DNA of 64,000 nucleotides from Takifugu bimaculatus (lineage: Eukaryota; Chordata; Actinopteri; Tetraodontiformes; Tetraodontidae): the NCBI GenBank assembly GCA_004026145.2, contig CP034994.1:12566009-12630008 (forward strand), read 5' to 3'. Positions 1-13,617 of the stretch are shown piece by piece (position 1 is the stretch's first letter; every line of letters begins with the position of its first letter). A program made the translations under genes and the position numbers. Below the pieces are notes generated by a model. It saw nothing but the letters and a program-made list of their open reading frames with translations, did no database searches and was not told the origin of the DNA.

Positions 1-790
1 AAAAGGGTGGATACGCTGAACTGCCGTTTGGACCATAGGCACAAACAACAGTCAGGATCCGTCCCCCCACCCGAAGGCGAAGGGAGGCTACCCTCTCATC
101 CACCGGGGTAAACTCCAATACACAGGCACTGAGCTGGGGAGCAACCAGAATTGCCACCCCTGCTCGTCGCCTCTCACCATCGGCAACTCCAGAGTGGTAG
201 AGAGTCCAACCCCTCTCGAGAAGACTGGTTCCAGAGCCCTTGCCGTGCGTCGAGGTGAGGCCAACTATATCTAGTCGGAACTTCTCAACCTCGCGCACCA
301 ACTCAGGCTCCTTTCCCACCAGAGAGGTGACATTCCATGTCCCTAGAGCCAGTTTGCGCAGCCGGGAATCAGACCGCCAAGGTCCCTGCCTCCGGCTGCT
401 ACCCAAAACACAATGCACCCGACCCCCTTGGCCCCTCCTGCAGGTGGTGAGCCCACGGGAAGGGGGTCCCATGTTGCCTCTTCGGGCTGTGCCCGGCCGG
501 ACTCCATGGGCAGAGGTCCAGCCACCAGGCGCTCGCCAACGTGCCCCACCCCCAGGCCTGGCTCCAGGAGGGGGCCCCGGTGACCCGCATCCGGGCAAGG
601 GAAACTTGGTACCAATGTTGTTATTCATCATCAGGGGGTCTGGGCTACGCTTCGTCTGATCCCTCACCTAGGACCTGTTTGCCATGGGTGGCCCTACCAG
701 GGGCATATAGCCCCAGACAACGGAGGTCCTGGGATCATTGGGACACGCAAACCCCTCCACCACGATAAGGTGGCAGTCCAGGGAGGGGTA
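1..790 (-). mobile_element. 5' portion of an APE-type non-LTR retrotransposon (LINE), cut by window edge
   Basis: Read on the minus strand from about 363 down to 1 there is one open frame with no stop. It reads like the start of an apurinic-endonuclease domain of a fish LINE: it opens with TWNVTSLVGKEPELVREVEK, continues with a RRRAGVAILVAP stretch, then VVCAYGPN near the window edge. The stretch from about 364 to 790 (minus sense: starts near the CCACCTTATCGTGGTGG motif at 757-773) is GC-rich and looks like the 5' untranslated head. The intact frame over about 360 bases suggests a fairly recent copy. The clade (RTE, L2, Rex or other) was not determined. The small reading frames called on either strand between 240 and 770 are shadows of this element. 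Confidence 0.72.
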
Positions 791-3700
791 CAACTAATTT
801 ATTACAGATTTTTAGGTTTTACTTTAAAGAGAAAGAGAAAGGTTAATATATTAATATCAAAATGACTTGAAAAAATAATCAGACTTAAATTATTCTTATG
901 AAAATAAAATGTGCTGTATGCATTCATACATACACACATTTTTCTTTTAAAAAATGTTATTAAATAACGAATTCAGTTCCCAGTTTTCGTAAAATTACAG
1001 TTTGGAAAACCACTGCCTGATATATCTCAGATAAACACTAGATGGCAGTGTAGATCCTATTAGGATGAGTTCCCTGTGACGTGGCTATAAAGCGCTGAAT
1101 GGGCCTCAACACATTTCAGAGTTACTTGCTGAATATGAAACATCCAGAACCCTCAGGTCCCCAGGAAGAGGTTAATTCCTGGTTTACAGAGTCACAAACA
1201 AATATTGGAAGGATTGGCAACAGACAGGAAAAAGACAGAAACAAGGAGTCATAAACTAGTAGGAGGATCAACAAAGAAGAATAGATTTTTTAAATAAAAA
1301 AAGTAAATTCCACTACTGCTCTCTAATTTTAAATTACATTTTCTTAATGTCATTAAACCCAAAACGAGGGCAACTTTAATGTAACTCAACCTTTCTTCTC
1401 TCAATAATGTTTAGGCTGAGCAGATGAATTAAACTGACCACTTCCAGAGTCTCAACTTCTTTCAAAGACCCAAATTCAGGGGGAAATAACCCCAACATGT
1501 GGGTATCCGAGGACAAGCGATGTAATACTTGGGCGGGTGGGTTCCAGTAATCAGGCTAAAACCCAATAAAATCTGGCAGCTTTTATTCACTCAATGGCAC
1601 TTTGATTCACACGTGAGGGAACAAAAAGAAAAGCCTCTTGGCCTCTGAGACTTAGCCATGAACCCCATCCGCCTGGTCCGTATTAGTGCGCGTTCCAAAT
1701 GTTTGGAATATTTTTAACACGTTGTACATTGATTACTCTGTCACTGGGTCCATCCTGCCAGTGACTGACAGAAGACATATGATTTTAATGCCTCGAGTAC
1801 TCGTGTGATCCAGCTTGGACAAGGAGTACAACAAGATTTTCTTTCAGCTCCTCGAGTGTCTCTGGGATCTAGCACCTCAAGACTGTTCCCATCTCCAAAG
1901 AACCATTGTAACTCTTTGTGGTGTCACACAAAAGGTGGATTAAAATCAAGGATTAACAGGTTGTTTTTTTTTCTGTCAAAATTGTTTACGAAGCAGCACC
2001 TTTTTCCACTAGTGAGGGATGAGATATATTGTCTAGATTCCTTGAATAACAATGAAAGATAAAAGCGGCGCTGTTGATGTTGTTGCTGGGGCAACAGTCT
2101 AATTTATGTGTACTCAGATGCGAGTGGCTGATCTTAAAACACTGTGAAAGCCTCTGGTAAGTGCTTGACTGTTGCCACTGTTGCTTCAGTTCAGGCTCTG
2201 GGTGTTTGGAAAAGACACTTCATAATAAAGGTAAAATAACCTCAACCCAAATAAATATATATAAAAACAGGGGAAAATACATTTCGACAGATACAGTATT
2301 TCAGTTAATCTCCATCGGTGCTCAGTTTGATAAGTGAATGACAGATATTCAGGCTACAAACGTCACTGTGACTGATGAGTGTTTAAACTTCCATAATCGG
2401 ACCTTCTGTTCTGGATTTTATCTCCCAGTCAAATGAGGAGTTCGCAGCCATTCGAGTGTGCATTGCGACAGGACAGAGACGTAAACAAGTGTTTCGTATC
2501 AAACCACAGAACATCTGCTGCTCGGCCTCGTTTTCTATCTCAATCTTGAGAAAACGAAAAAAAAGTTCAGTGTTTCAAGACATACAAACACGCCAGCTTT
2601 CAGCTTTTGCCTCAGCTGTGATGGAAGTTAGATGCTGGAGTTATCGGGTGAAAAGTAAATAAATGTTTTTGACCTGACAACAATGATGGATTCCCTCCAT
2701 TAGGAACAAGAGTGGTCTTCAAAACACAAGTCCGTGTTTTGCACAAGTATTTAATGAAAGCCAGTAAAGGAAACAAAGGGAAGAGACGCATACATCATAA
2801 TGCTTTACTGCATTTTCAAATCCAACACTTTGCACCTATTCATCTTTCCCTTCTACACAAAGATCAAATAGAATGTAAACTTGAGCTGAAGAGGCGACTT
2901 TTGTAGTTTTGAAACCACATTTATCCTCAGCCTGGATCCAAATTGCTGCAGACACTGAACAGAAATGAAAAGTATTTTCACTAAAAGCTTGCCTTGACCT
3001 CTTCTGCCAAGTGCTTTCTCCTTTTAAAAGTAATTTTACTCAAGTGCATGACCCAAAATAATAGTAAAAAACAGCCCGTGGGATAAATAGAGCTCTGTTT
3101 ACGTCGGCGTATATCTCTCAGAGTAAATTCAATGGGATAGCTTTGGGCTTTTGTAAACAGTGTGCTATGTATTCTCTATTTTAGCAGGCCCATGGCTAAA
3201 TCAGTCCAAGTCTCCTTAAGAAACACTTAAATAATATATACATGAAAGGGTGCATTTAAATGTCAAATCTTAAAATGACTTTTTAATCTCGTTTTTGTTC
3301 AACGGGCACCATGAGCTTATTTGACCTCCAACTCTTTATTTATTCTCAAAACAGGAAGAAATGGAAACTTTTCAGTTAAACATAATTTATTCAATATAAA
3401 AAAGCAACACTTAGCAAAGTTAACATAATATTTTCTCACAGAATAAAAGACCGACAGCGCCCATGGCAGTGCTAATACACACTTATTCAGATGTCCTCAG
3501 TAGCATTTTGACAACAATCTGTCCTCTACTGTCGTTTGGTGCAAAGAAGCAAACCATGCACAGTATTAGTTATTACTGCGTAATAATAATATTATCAATG
3601 ACATGTCAACCACAACTTAGCATGCGTGGACAGTGTATTACGTCAACCATTTATGCATAATTTATATCAGACATCTGCATGTCAAAAACATACTCCTCCT

Positions 3701-4072
3701 CTTGGTGTCTAGAAGGATGTGTGATGGCGTCTGTGTGGGAGTCACAATTGATGGTCACAAAAATTGTAGTAAAACATAAAGTTTAGTTCAGCTAATCAAA
3801 TACACGAGTCATTTTCCATTTGTTTGTCTGCAAGATGGTTACAAAAAGCAGATTAAAGGAGATACATTATTATTATGTCACACTGGTTGTTTGCCACTAT
3901 TGATATTAAGTAGAAAACTGATCAAAGTGAACCAGATTATTGCATAATCCAAAAACATTGTGCAGGTGAGGTTTGAAAACAATTAGTAACTACAAAGGTG
4001 ACTTGTAGAGTCCACACAATTGTTTTGCAGTATTTTCTAAAGATGTGAGGCAGTGAATTGGGGTTTAACCCT
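791..4072. other. 3' flank / probable 3' UTR of the NUAK gene; otherwise no gene seen
   Basis: AT-rich DNA between the LINE fragment and the NUAK stop codon. Part of it is presumably the kinase 3' UTR, since NUAK transcripts have long 3' UTRs, but I could not fix a poly(A) site. Several minus-strand AATAAA candidates (TTTATT on the plus strand, for example near 3337-3345) are present. The short open frames here lack splice context or recognisable domains and are not called. Confidence 0.4.
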
Positions 4073-7000
4073 TCACCACACTGTTGTGTGTCCATCAGTC
4101 TTTGGCGCGTCCTTCCGTCCATCCCTGCCAACCCGATCTTCCTCCCCAGACCTGAGTGGCTCCAGGTCCTCCTCAGAGCTGCACGTGCTGTGCTGCCTCC
4201 TGTGCATGAACATCCTGCGACGGGTCTGAGTGCTCAGGTCCAGCAGGTCGAAAGAGTCACATGAGAAGAGGCTGTCCTCGCTAACCACGCTGGAAGGCCG
4301 GCTGCGCTGACCCTCTTTGGCCCCTGTGCCCTGGAGGAGCTGCTGCAGGTCCTCTGGGAATATGGGGGCCGATGAAGAGGGAGACGAGTGGCTCTCGTTG
4401 GGAAGGTCCAGACTGCGGGAAAACTTGCCGTTACGTTTCAGAATACCCTTCCGTCTTCTAACTGCCTCCGTGCGCAAGGTGGGGCTGTCTTCTGATGCTG
4501 GTAGATAAGAGTGTTGTTTGAGGGAGCACATATCAGCCAGATCACTTTCCCTAATTCCTGCTCCAGAGTTCCTTCTTTCTGTGGAGGAGCCATAACCTGA
4601 CTCCCTTTCATTCAGGTTTTTTAGAATGCCCTTTTTGGGCATTTTAGATGAAGGTTGACTGAATGTGGAGGGAGATGGCAGGCTGGTGGACAGGACGTCA
4701 GAATACACGTGGGCATGTGGACAAGGCTGGGATGGAGTGTTTTCTTTCGGAGGGTTTTGGAAAACTGAGTCGAAACTCCTCTGTGGTTTTAGAATGCCTT
4801 TAGGCTTCTTTCTATCACTTGTGGAATTGACAGAAATCGCAGCGGAAGAGGGTGGAGATGCAAAGGCACTGCCACATGCTCCGAGAGCTGTCTGTGGGAT
4901 TGCGTTTTCCTTGCGTGACTTCCTGAGGCTCAAAGTTCCTCTGTGCATCTGTCCTCCTCCCCCGCCTCCTCCCCCATGCTCACTTTTAAGAGGCAAGGTG
5001 AAGTAGCAGGGGTTAGTGGAAAGTGCAGGGGAACAAGAAGTGTCAGAGGGCACGAAAGAGTCAACGGTCATATCGTTGGTGGCCGTGATCCGATTCTGCC
5101 AGTCGATGTAGCGAGCCAGCAGCGGAGAGGGGCATTCCGGGTGTGGAAGTGAAGGGCAGTCACACACGCTTTCCTCAAAGCCCCAGTTCACCCACCAGTG
5201 GTTGGCAACGTCCTCTATTGTAGCCCTCTCGTCCACTCGCACGGTCAACAACCAGTCGATCAGCGCACACGCATCTGGAGGAAACAGCAATGGCTTAACA
5301 ACCAATCATTTTTTATTTAACCTCTACTGGTAGAGATAAAAAAAACAGTCAGAAAATGGGAAATGGTGTTGATGAGACATTGACACCACAGCCCTTTACC
5401 TGAGGGGGGGTTGGGCCTGCGGTAACAGCCTTTAGTGATCTGCTCTGTGAGCGTGGTGTGGCTGGCCCCGTCAAACGGCATACTGCAGTACACCAGGGCA
5501 TATAGCAAAACTCCCAGGGCCCAGCAGTCCACCTAGCATACAGAAACACACACATGCTAAAATGGGACACTGCATCACTGGTGCAGCATGGCAGGGCTGG
5601 CATTGTAGATGCACTTTTGTGTAAGCAGGCACGTATTGTCCCACCTCAGGCCCTTGATAAGGCAGCCCTTTCACGATCTCTGGAGCAGCATAAAGTGGAC
5701 TTCCACAGTAGGTCTGTAGCAGAGAGTCCCTTTTGAAGTGATTGGAAAGACCAAAGTCAGCCAGCTGCAGACAACAGAAGGGGGGAAAAAAAGCAATAAA
5801 TGCCATGCATTTCTTAACAGATAGACCTAAACTCATTCATAAGGAACCGGATAAATAAATCAAGTACAAATTATTCCTTAAAAACTATAAAAACCAACAC
5901 GAAACACATATGCTGTTGAAATACTCCACAGCTGTGGGCATAAATGAGCATCTGTGCACGTGTTTTGTAACACGTAAACAAAACACTTTGCATGACGGTG
6001 AGTCTCCGTCATTGAGAACTTAACAGCTGACACTTTAACTTTATGACATAATGGACTAGCACTTGGTGCTCATTCACATAAACAGAGATCCTTGTGTGGG
6101 GCAAATTCCTTTTAAGTGAGCATGTGCCTGCAGGATCTTTACCCATGTGGCAAAAACAAGCTGCTAACTTTAACGGGGCCAACTAAAAATAGGTATGGGG
6201 AGATGCTGCCAACATGCGCGTGTGTGAGCCAAGGGAAGAGAAAACATCAGGCTGCTCACACTCACGTAACGGAACAATCACTCACTCAACACTGCAAGAG
6301 AGAGATATACAAATATACTGAGGCTCCTCTCTATCTTAGAGATTACTGACGCGAGCACCATCCCGCTATCAGCCCCTGTGGTGTTAGAAATAGTCAACAT
6401 GACAGCTTCAGTTCCCTGGAACGGCGTTTCAGAGGAACGGAGACCTCACACACTGGAAATGACACTGTTTATTCGAACATAAGCACAGATATTCTACAGA
6501 GTGGGAATGCAAGCAATATGAAGTGAGCACGTGCTACAGTTTCCACAGCTTTTTCCCGGCGTGCTGCTCTGTTTTATGTGTGAAGTCGTGTAACTTGTCT
6601 TTCACCACCAACCATGTGAGGCTCTCAGCAGACACTTTCCCTGGTGTCAAATGCTTATATAAGACAGACTCTTCCTTCCAAAGAGAACAAGCTCATCCTG
6701 GTACACGTGCCTGGAATTGCATGAGCGGACATTGCCTGCTCCACACAAGCTGGGCCGAACACTTGCACGCTGCATCCTGTGCTGCATTTGAAGGTTTTGT
6801 CAGGGGAAAAAGAAGTCACCCACTCCTAAAACACCAAGACCCGAATATTTTCCTGACACGACTCTTTCCCACCCATCCCATTAAGCAGCTATTGTGCAGA
6901 CAACACGGACAGGCATTACACAGAGGTTTGGTCATTTCCTGCAGCGGATGCTGTGCACAACTATGGTGAACCAGAGGTTTGTAATGAATGGACAGCTGAG

Positions 7001-10000
7001 AGGTGTGTTTTCTTTTGACAGACAGACAAAGCGCACTTGAACAAAACCTTTCCGATTGGCTCGATCGCCACCGGATTCCCAACATTCCCCTCTGGCCGTG
7101 CACAGTTCCCATATATGGCAGGAAGCTCCATGTTAAGGAAAGAAATGGCTGCCAGTTTCCTATAAAAGACCAGCGGCGATGGCTTAAAGACACAGAAACA
7201 TGCTAAAATGGGAAAATGGAAAAATATTTCCATGCAATCAGTAAAATCTGAAGGTTCCTCAACACTGAGTGACAAGGCAGTGCACAGTACATTACGACCT
7301 TCTCCCATTGGGCAAACCCTAAAAATTGAAACAGGGGACTTAAATATATTTGAAAAGATTAAGTTACAACAGTGTTACCTTCACGTTCATATCTTCATCT
7401 AAAAGGATGTTCTCCAACTTGAGGTCCCGGTGTACAACACCGATCTGTAACACACAAGAGCAGTAGGGTCACTCAGATGGATTCTGAATGCAAACATTGG
7501 ACTGAAGGGTGAGAGATCCAGATTATAGTCCCAGGCTGCCGTGCACAAAGCGTCTGCCTTTCAGTTTTACTTTTATAAGCAGCAACATTCTGCTAAGGCC
7601 TTGTAAAGCAGGGCCACATGTCAAACACACCTGGAAATGCTCTCAGAGTTTCATCACCAACAAGCTTTGGCGAATGGTTTGTTTGGGCTAATTCGTCTCA
7701 GAAAATGCGAAGAATTCGTGTGGCGTTACACACCTGGGAGCAAACCAGAGCATTAACATGTGGATCTTGGTGGAAAGAGCCTCAGCAGACTGGAGGAGGG
7801 GCAAATAAGGAGCAAATCATAAAAAGAGATGAGACACAGAAGAAGGTGGCCACCCAGCTAGGTGAGTGATGAATGGGATGGAACTAATGGACCGAATACA
7901 TACAATGGCCTTCCACATTGCTGTCAGGTTCCCTTAATGAATACAACATAATGGCCGGCTTTGTCTCCTTAATTACTTCATCTTCATAGTGCTCAGATAA
8001 AGTAAACGGCCCAGTGACCTTAGACGGTGTTAATACACAGTATATACAGAATTCAAGCCTCTGCTCTTATTGAACTATTCCAGGCCTGGAGAAACTACAG
8101 CCAGATAAGGAAGATAACAAAAAGAACAAAGGCTTAGAATTTATGTCCATTCACCTTTTGAAGTTCTAATAATCCCTCCATGTGCCTTGCATACCTCAAA
8201 GGCACATTCAATAATTCATTCATGCTGGAACATTCATATCTATTTTGGGACAGTATTCCAGGGCACGAGTTGTACAGAATCCAGTTCTCTGTCCCGTTTA
8301 ATATAAGGGATTTATGGAAAAGCCCAGCTGCCAAAATAAGACTTATATGAAAACAAAAACATGTCTGTCATATGCAGCTCAGATGACTGAGAGGCACAGC
8401 TACCAAATTGCACTTCTGGATTAAAGGGATTTATAATAAGTATCTCAATAATTCTTGTTTTGTGGCTCCACTGTTGATTTTACGCACACACAAATAAACA
8501 GTGAGACAAAGGAACAATGTATTTCTTTGCCAGGGTTTATGCTAATGTGTAGGAAGCTCATTAGGGCAAGACGTTAGTGACCTGTGTCAGTGTGTGACTG
8601 TGAAAAACAGTCAAGGGATAATTTGCTCTTAACCCAGAGAGATTGGGAAAACTCAAGTCAAGTTTTTCTGATGTATTAGGATTAGGATTTAGTAGATTTA
8701 GTGGTACTTTAGTTGCTTGCGCACAGTTGAATACAAACATGGATTTAGGCACGTGCCTTCATGCAGTTTGCTGGCTCACAAAGGTGGCAATTCATTTACA
8801 ACTTTCTATCAAACACCATGAAACACGACCAGAATATCACACACAAATCCTAAAATAATCTGGTAAACAAGACCAAAATACTTTACTTGGTCAGTGTGTT
8901 TGTTGAAATGGTTCAGTGTTACAAAGAGAGGGAGCAGTGTAGCAGTGGGTGCGCAACCAACAAGGCAGCGGGTCAACTAACAACAATCATTCCATGCTGG
9001 AGGAATGGAATATTTGCTGGGTTCACAGGGGACTCCAGGGAGACCTCTTAGCAACTCAAGACCTTCCTTTAAATGTCCACAAGTCTTCCAGAGAAGACCA
9101 GTCATGGCGTGCATGGTGGGACTGCAGGGAGAAAGCCATCTCCACACGATTAAAAACCACATGAATAAGCCAGAAGGCTGTTAGAAAGTCTTCTTTGTAC
9201 AGACGAGTTGAGAACAGAACCTTTGATTCAAACGAGGATTTAAGAAATAGGTTGAATTCCAGCAACTTTATCTGTAAAATGTGGTGGTGGAAGGAGGACA
9301 ATGCCAAGACATTCATATGTGGTTCGAGCATCAAGACTTAGAGCAAGAACACAACATGAGAACATGTCAACACATTTGCGCATGTGTGTGTGTGTGTACC
9401 TTGTGGCAGTAGTGGACAGCAGATGTGATCTGTCTGAAGAGGCCTCTGGCTTCTGTTTCGGACAGTCTCCGTCTCTCCAGGACATAATCATACAGCTCTC
9501 CTCTGCTGGCGTACTCCATCACAATCACGATCTTGTCCCGGCTCTCAAACACTGCGTATCAGAACAACACATTTACACCAACTGCAGCATGCAAACAAGC
9601 ATCACATGATCATTAATATGAGATATATTTCTGAAATCATCCACTTAAGGCAAAAAAAAAACAAACGATTTATTTTCGACGGCATGCTAAAACACAGCAG
9701 CCTGGAGCAAACCTTATTCAAACAGGAGGAAGTTGTGCACTTGTTTGGACTATTTTCAGCTGCACAATATTTACATAGTGTACAAGTAAATATTTATACA
9801 TGTTTTCTGTAAAAGCCAGGCAGCATCAAATAATAAAATGTAATATTTTATAGTGGCAATTTGAAGTGTTTCCCCGGTATGTCCTTGCACATCAATGGTG
9901 ATGAGGCACAGGGGTCGCAGCCCTATTAGGGCAGAGCGTAAGACACTGTTGATGAGCCGTCGTGAAATTACCACGTGAGTTTTGATATTTGAAGTAAAAA

Positions 10001-13000
10001 ATGCCACGTCAATGACAGGAGCCTGGAACAATTCCGTAGACATATTTGACTCTCGGTTTTAATTTTGTGGCTGATTCTTTGTAATGGCGACAGGACATTC
10101 TCTCTGTGAATGTGTGACCTACCCTCATGGAAGCGAATGATGTTGGTGTGCCTCAGGGAGGCCGTAATCTCAATCTCACGCTGGATGTGAATTCTGTCCA
10201 GGTCTTCGACGATGCGCTCCTTACGGATAGACTTGATAGCCACCTGACAGAGGAGATGCATTATGGTGAGTCTGTACAGGAACACGTGCTTAAAACAGAC
10301 TCTCATGATTGAGAGTAAATCTATGGTTCTCAAACAGAACTTCCTAAAAATAAGGGTCAGCGGAGGACAGGCGACAGGCTTTGTCCCTTGTCAGGTTGTT
10401 GTTGCCCATTTCCACAGGTTTTGGTGCCAGCAAACCCAGATTCCTCTTTAATTTGATGACAAAGCAGTCGTTACGCAAGTTCTTATTTATTCCCCTCATG
10501 AGACCTTTAAGCGCTCAAGACAGTGAGCAACACGTTGTTCATGTCACCGCTTGAACAAATAAGCAAGTAGACAGAGATGTTTACAGCACAGGGGTCCGCA
10601 AATTGAATCTCTGGGTGATGGAAGTGATTATGTGGGTTTTAAAAGCTGGACAGTGAGAGCAGATCTCTTGTGATCTGAGCATGCTCAGAGGCATAAGGTT
10701 GACAGCTGCACTGTTCACACTCTACTTCACTAATCTCACTCACTCCCTGTACCCCAATGTAACCCCGTACCAAAACCAAACCGCCACCCTTAAACAGACA
10801 CCCTACTTTAATCCTTTTGGAGCAGGGTAACTGTCACACAAGCAAAAAAAGAAAGGCCAATGTGCAGACATTTGTGCCATATTTAGAACAGAATATACCA
10901 AAAAAAGACAACATGATAGAAAGGAAAATATGAAATAGTGCCGATGAGGCTTCTTTGTGATGTTCAGGTTCCAAATGTGCTGCTGAGTATATCCCCCCTG
11001 CATAGTTGCTCTAATGTCTCCTGGGAGGTGCAGGCCTACCCCCGGGGTCACAGCTCCAGCATTCTCAGCTGCTGGAAAAACACTATGAGATGCTAGAAGA
11101 CACCATTCACACGCTCCATTAACCACAATAGTTATGCAACCCCAGGACACAGACATGACACATCAAATGAATGCATAACTCACTGTTTTAGTCCCTTTAA
11201 TATCAATGATTCCAGAATGGAGTCAACTGTGAGTGACTCTTCATTCAGACAAATGGGGTACTGAGTCAGGGATAAGGCTGTCAGGTAAAATGGACTGTTA
11301 CCAAATTTGGAAGAATGCGTGCTGTTTATTGGCTGACCTGTGGGCTGGGAAATCGTTGTGCAAAAAATGAAATTTGCAAGATTAACAAAGAGAGAGGAAG
11401 GAGACGGGAAGCAGGAATGGATGTGGACATGACTCTCAGGAATGGAATTAACGCCCGATTAGAGATATCTTTCATTCAAGTCACCATGAACATTAAATGC
11501 AATGAGGAAGTGTGTTTGTGTGTGTGTGTGTGTGCATGAGTTTGCATGTGCCTGTATGATGTCACTTTTTTGCATGGAGATATGCTACATACACTGGAGC
11601 TACATTTTGTCCTAATATGGCCTTTAAGGGCTACTTCTAACAATAAGTCATTGTTCATTTAAATAATGCGTTGCATGACAGGTACTGTGCAACAAGCTCA
11701 AGCTGTAACATTACACATATAGGAAAACAATATAACGGGTGAGTCATGAAGCTGTAATCACATATGTGTGAAGTCATTTTCAAAGCAGGATATCATTACT
11801 TTGAGAATTATTGAAATATTGTGGCTGCATAAAGGCATGATGAGCTTTGGACTGGCCATTCTACAACTTCCTGGACAGTTATTCTCACAATGATCTGCTC
11901 AAGTGCGCGTCCCAAGAGTCGGAGCATCAGGAAAACTCCACACTACTCAGGCTTCCAGCCAAATAAGCAAAGGATGGTATTATTCAGAAACCACGCACAC
12001 GCTCACTTACCAAAATATCCAGGAACTTCCAAAACTAGCAAACAGATATATATATAAAAACTCAAGATGACATGGAGATTATTCACTTTTTTATGATTCA
12101 TGAACGACTCATGAGTTAAAGCAACAGTTTTGACATCACAGGAAGTGGTTTTGGTGTTACTTAGAAGAGTCAGTGGTGCAGAGGTTAGCACAGTCAGTTC
12201 TAAGTTGTTGTAGCTTGTGCCAGTGCACTCATATTTCCTAAGCCTACTCCTAGTTCTGTGGTATGTGTTCCTGGAATGGACGGGGGACCTGTCTGTTTCC
12301 TGCCTCTGGACTATTGGTGGCTTAAAAAGAAGCTGAGCAGTAAGACAAGGAAGTAAAACGTCCAGAGGGGAAGTCTCTGCCCATCAAGAGAGAAGCTCAA
12401 CTGCCAATAATGATGTTGCTACATTGGAATTAAGAGCAGTTAGAATTTTCTGTCTGGTCGGAGTCAGTGGGGATATACATAGTGTTCCATTACTGCAGCC
12501 TACCACCAGAGGGCAGTCACACAGATTTAAGGCCCTCTGACTTTTAGCCCTGCGGGACTCATTCTTGATCACCCCCGTCTGCATCACCATACACCTGAGT
12601 CATGTTCACTTCCCGAACCTCAGGCACGTTGCGTGGGCGACCTTGGGTCACTTCTTTATGTGACCTCAAATGATTTGTGCTCTCAGAAACTGCCTCCTCC
12701 TCTGCCCACTGCACTCAAGAGCCCCCCTGGCCTTGTTTCCAAAAATAATGTCTTTTTTGTTTTAAAGAATCCTTGGTATGTGCTGGCTGGTAACTCAAAG
12801 AATTCAGCATTTCCCCCTTGTCCTTCCAAACCCTATTTCACACCGACTGCCCATTATTTTTTTTCTCTGTACCCCTCTCTCAGCCTTCCTTTCATTGCCT
12901 CTCCCTGGCATATCACTAGGTCTCGGAATTATGCCAGTCTCACAAGTTCATTATCCTGACTACAGAGTGTTTGTTTTCCGAAAAAGTGGGGTATCTGTCT

Positions 13001-13617
13001 CTTTGTGCTCAGATCAGATTTGGGGATTAAAATGCAGACATAATAGCCCCATGAGTCCTCAAAGTAATCTGGCACCACAGCCTGGATCATCTGGGACATG
13101 AAGCTGAACTGGGATGTCCTCCGGTGACCCAGCGCCTTCAATTGTGAGGCAAAAGAAAGTCCAAGCTCTTCTTTGAGAGACCTATTGTTGAGATTTTATC
13201 CCCTGCTTTAATTGCTGAATGAGTCAAACTACAGGCACCTCAGCTTGGCAACACTGAAAAAAATCTGCTCAGCATAGCATCAGCACACACACACACTATA
13301 ACACTCACTGTCTTCAGGCTTGCTCTCTCCACCGCTTTCTTCACTTTGCCGTAGGTGCCTTTGCCCAGAGTCTCCATCACCTCGTAGCGGTGTTTCAGGT
13401 TGTGTTTATGCTGGTGTTTCCTCACTGCCGCGCCAGGTGCCCCCTCGGTGATCGCCGTCCTCTGCTGCTGGTCCCCCTTGCAAGGACTGCGGATCGCCAG
13501 CCTCGGGGACTCCTCGCCGTGGTGGTGCCCGCTGGATGCCGCGTCCTGCAGACAGCAGAGCTCGGAGCGGTGGCTGGTGGTCATCGCGCCGCTGCTGTCC
13601 GCTTCGCGTCTTCCCAT
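4073..13617 (-). CDS. nuak1: NUAK-family serine/threonine kinase (AMPK-related), 7 coding exons
   Basis: AMPK-related kinase of the NUAK family; family members are activated by LKB1 and control myosin phosphatase. Inferred coding exons: 13309-13617, 10123-10243, 9400-9551, 7379-7444, 5645-5764, 5400-5532, 4073-5274. All have AG/GT borders and together give 700 aa with no break. Start is the ATG at 13617-13615. Kinase signature: GKGTYGKV loop in exon 1, VAIK lysine K107, HRDLKLEN at H199, DFG at D219, and a T-loop LQTYCGSPLY with the LKB1-type threonine T234. Three GILK motifs (about residues 460, 516 and 577) match the known myosin-phosphatase docking motifs of NUAK kinases. An eight-glycine run lies at 401-408. 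The VCDC...SPLLARYIDW stretch favours NUAK1 over NUAK2, but the kinase domain is more diverged than expected for NUAK1, and the usual C-terminal tail (a DSSFSL-type block ending ICSKL) is absent. It may be a lineage-specific paralogue. Confidence 0.93.
5765..13308. other. Large NUAK introns; no second gene seen
   Basis: This covers introns 1 to 4 of the kinase (intron 1 10244-13308, intron 2 9552-10122, intron 3 7445-9399, intron 4 5765-7378). Apart from the small coding exons themselves and short GT or AC runs (9384-9397, 11517-11534, 13283-13297), I see no gene. Open frames of 60-148 codons here have no recognisable domains or matching splice sites. Confidence 0.5.
11517..11534. repeat. (GT)n microsatellite in NUAK intron 1
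   Basis: A GT dinucleotide run directly visible in the sequence, preceded by an imperfect GTGTTTGTG segment. Confidence 0.9.
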
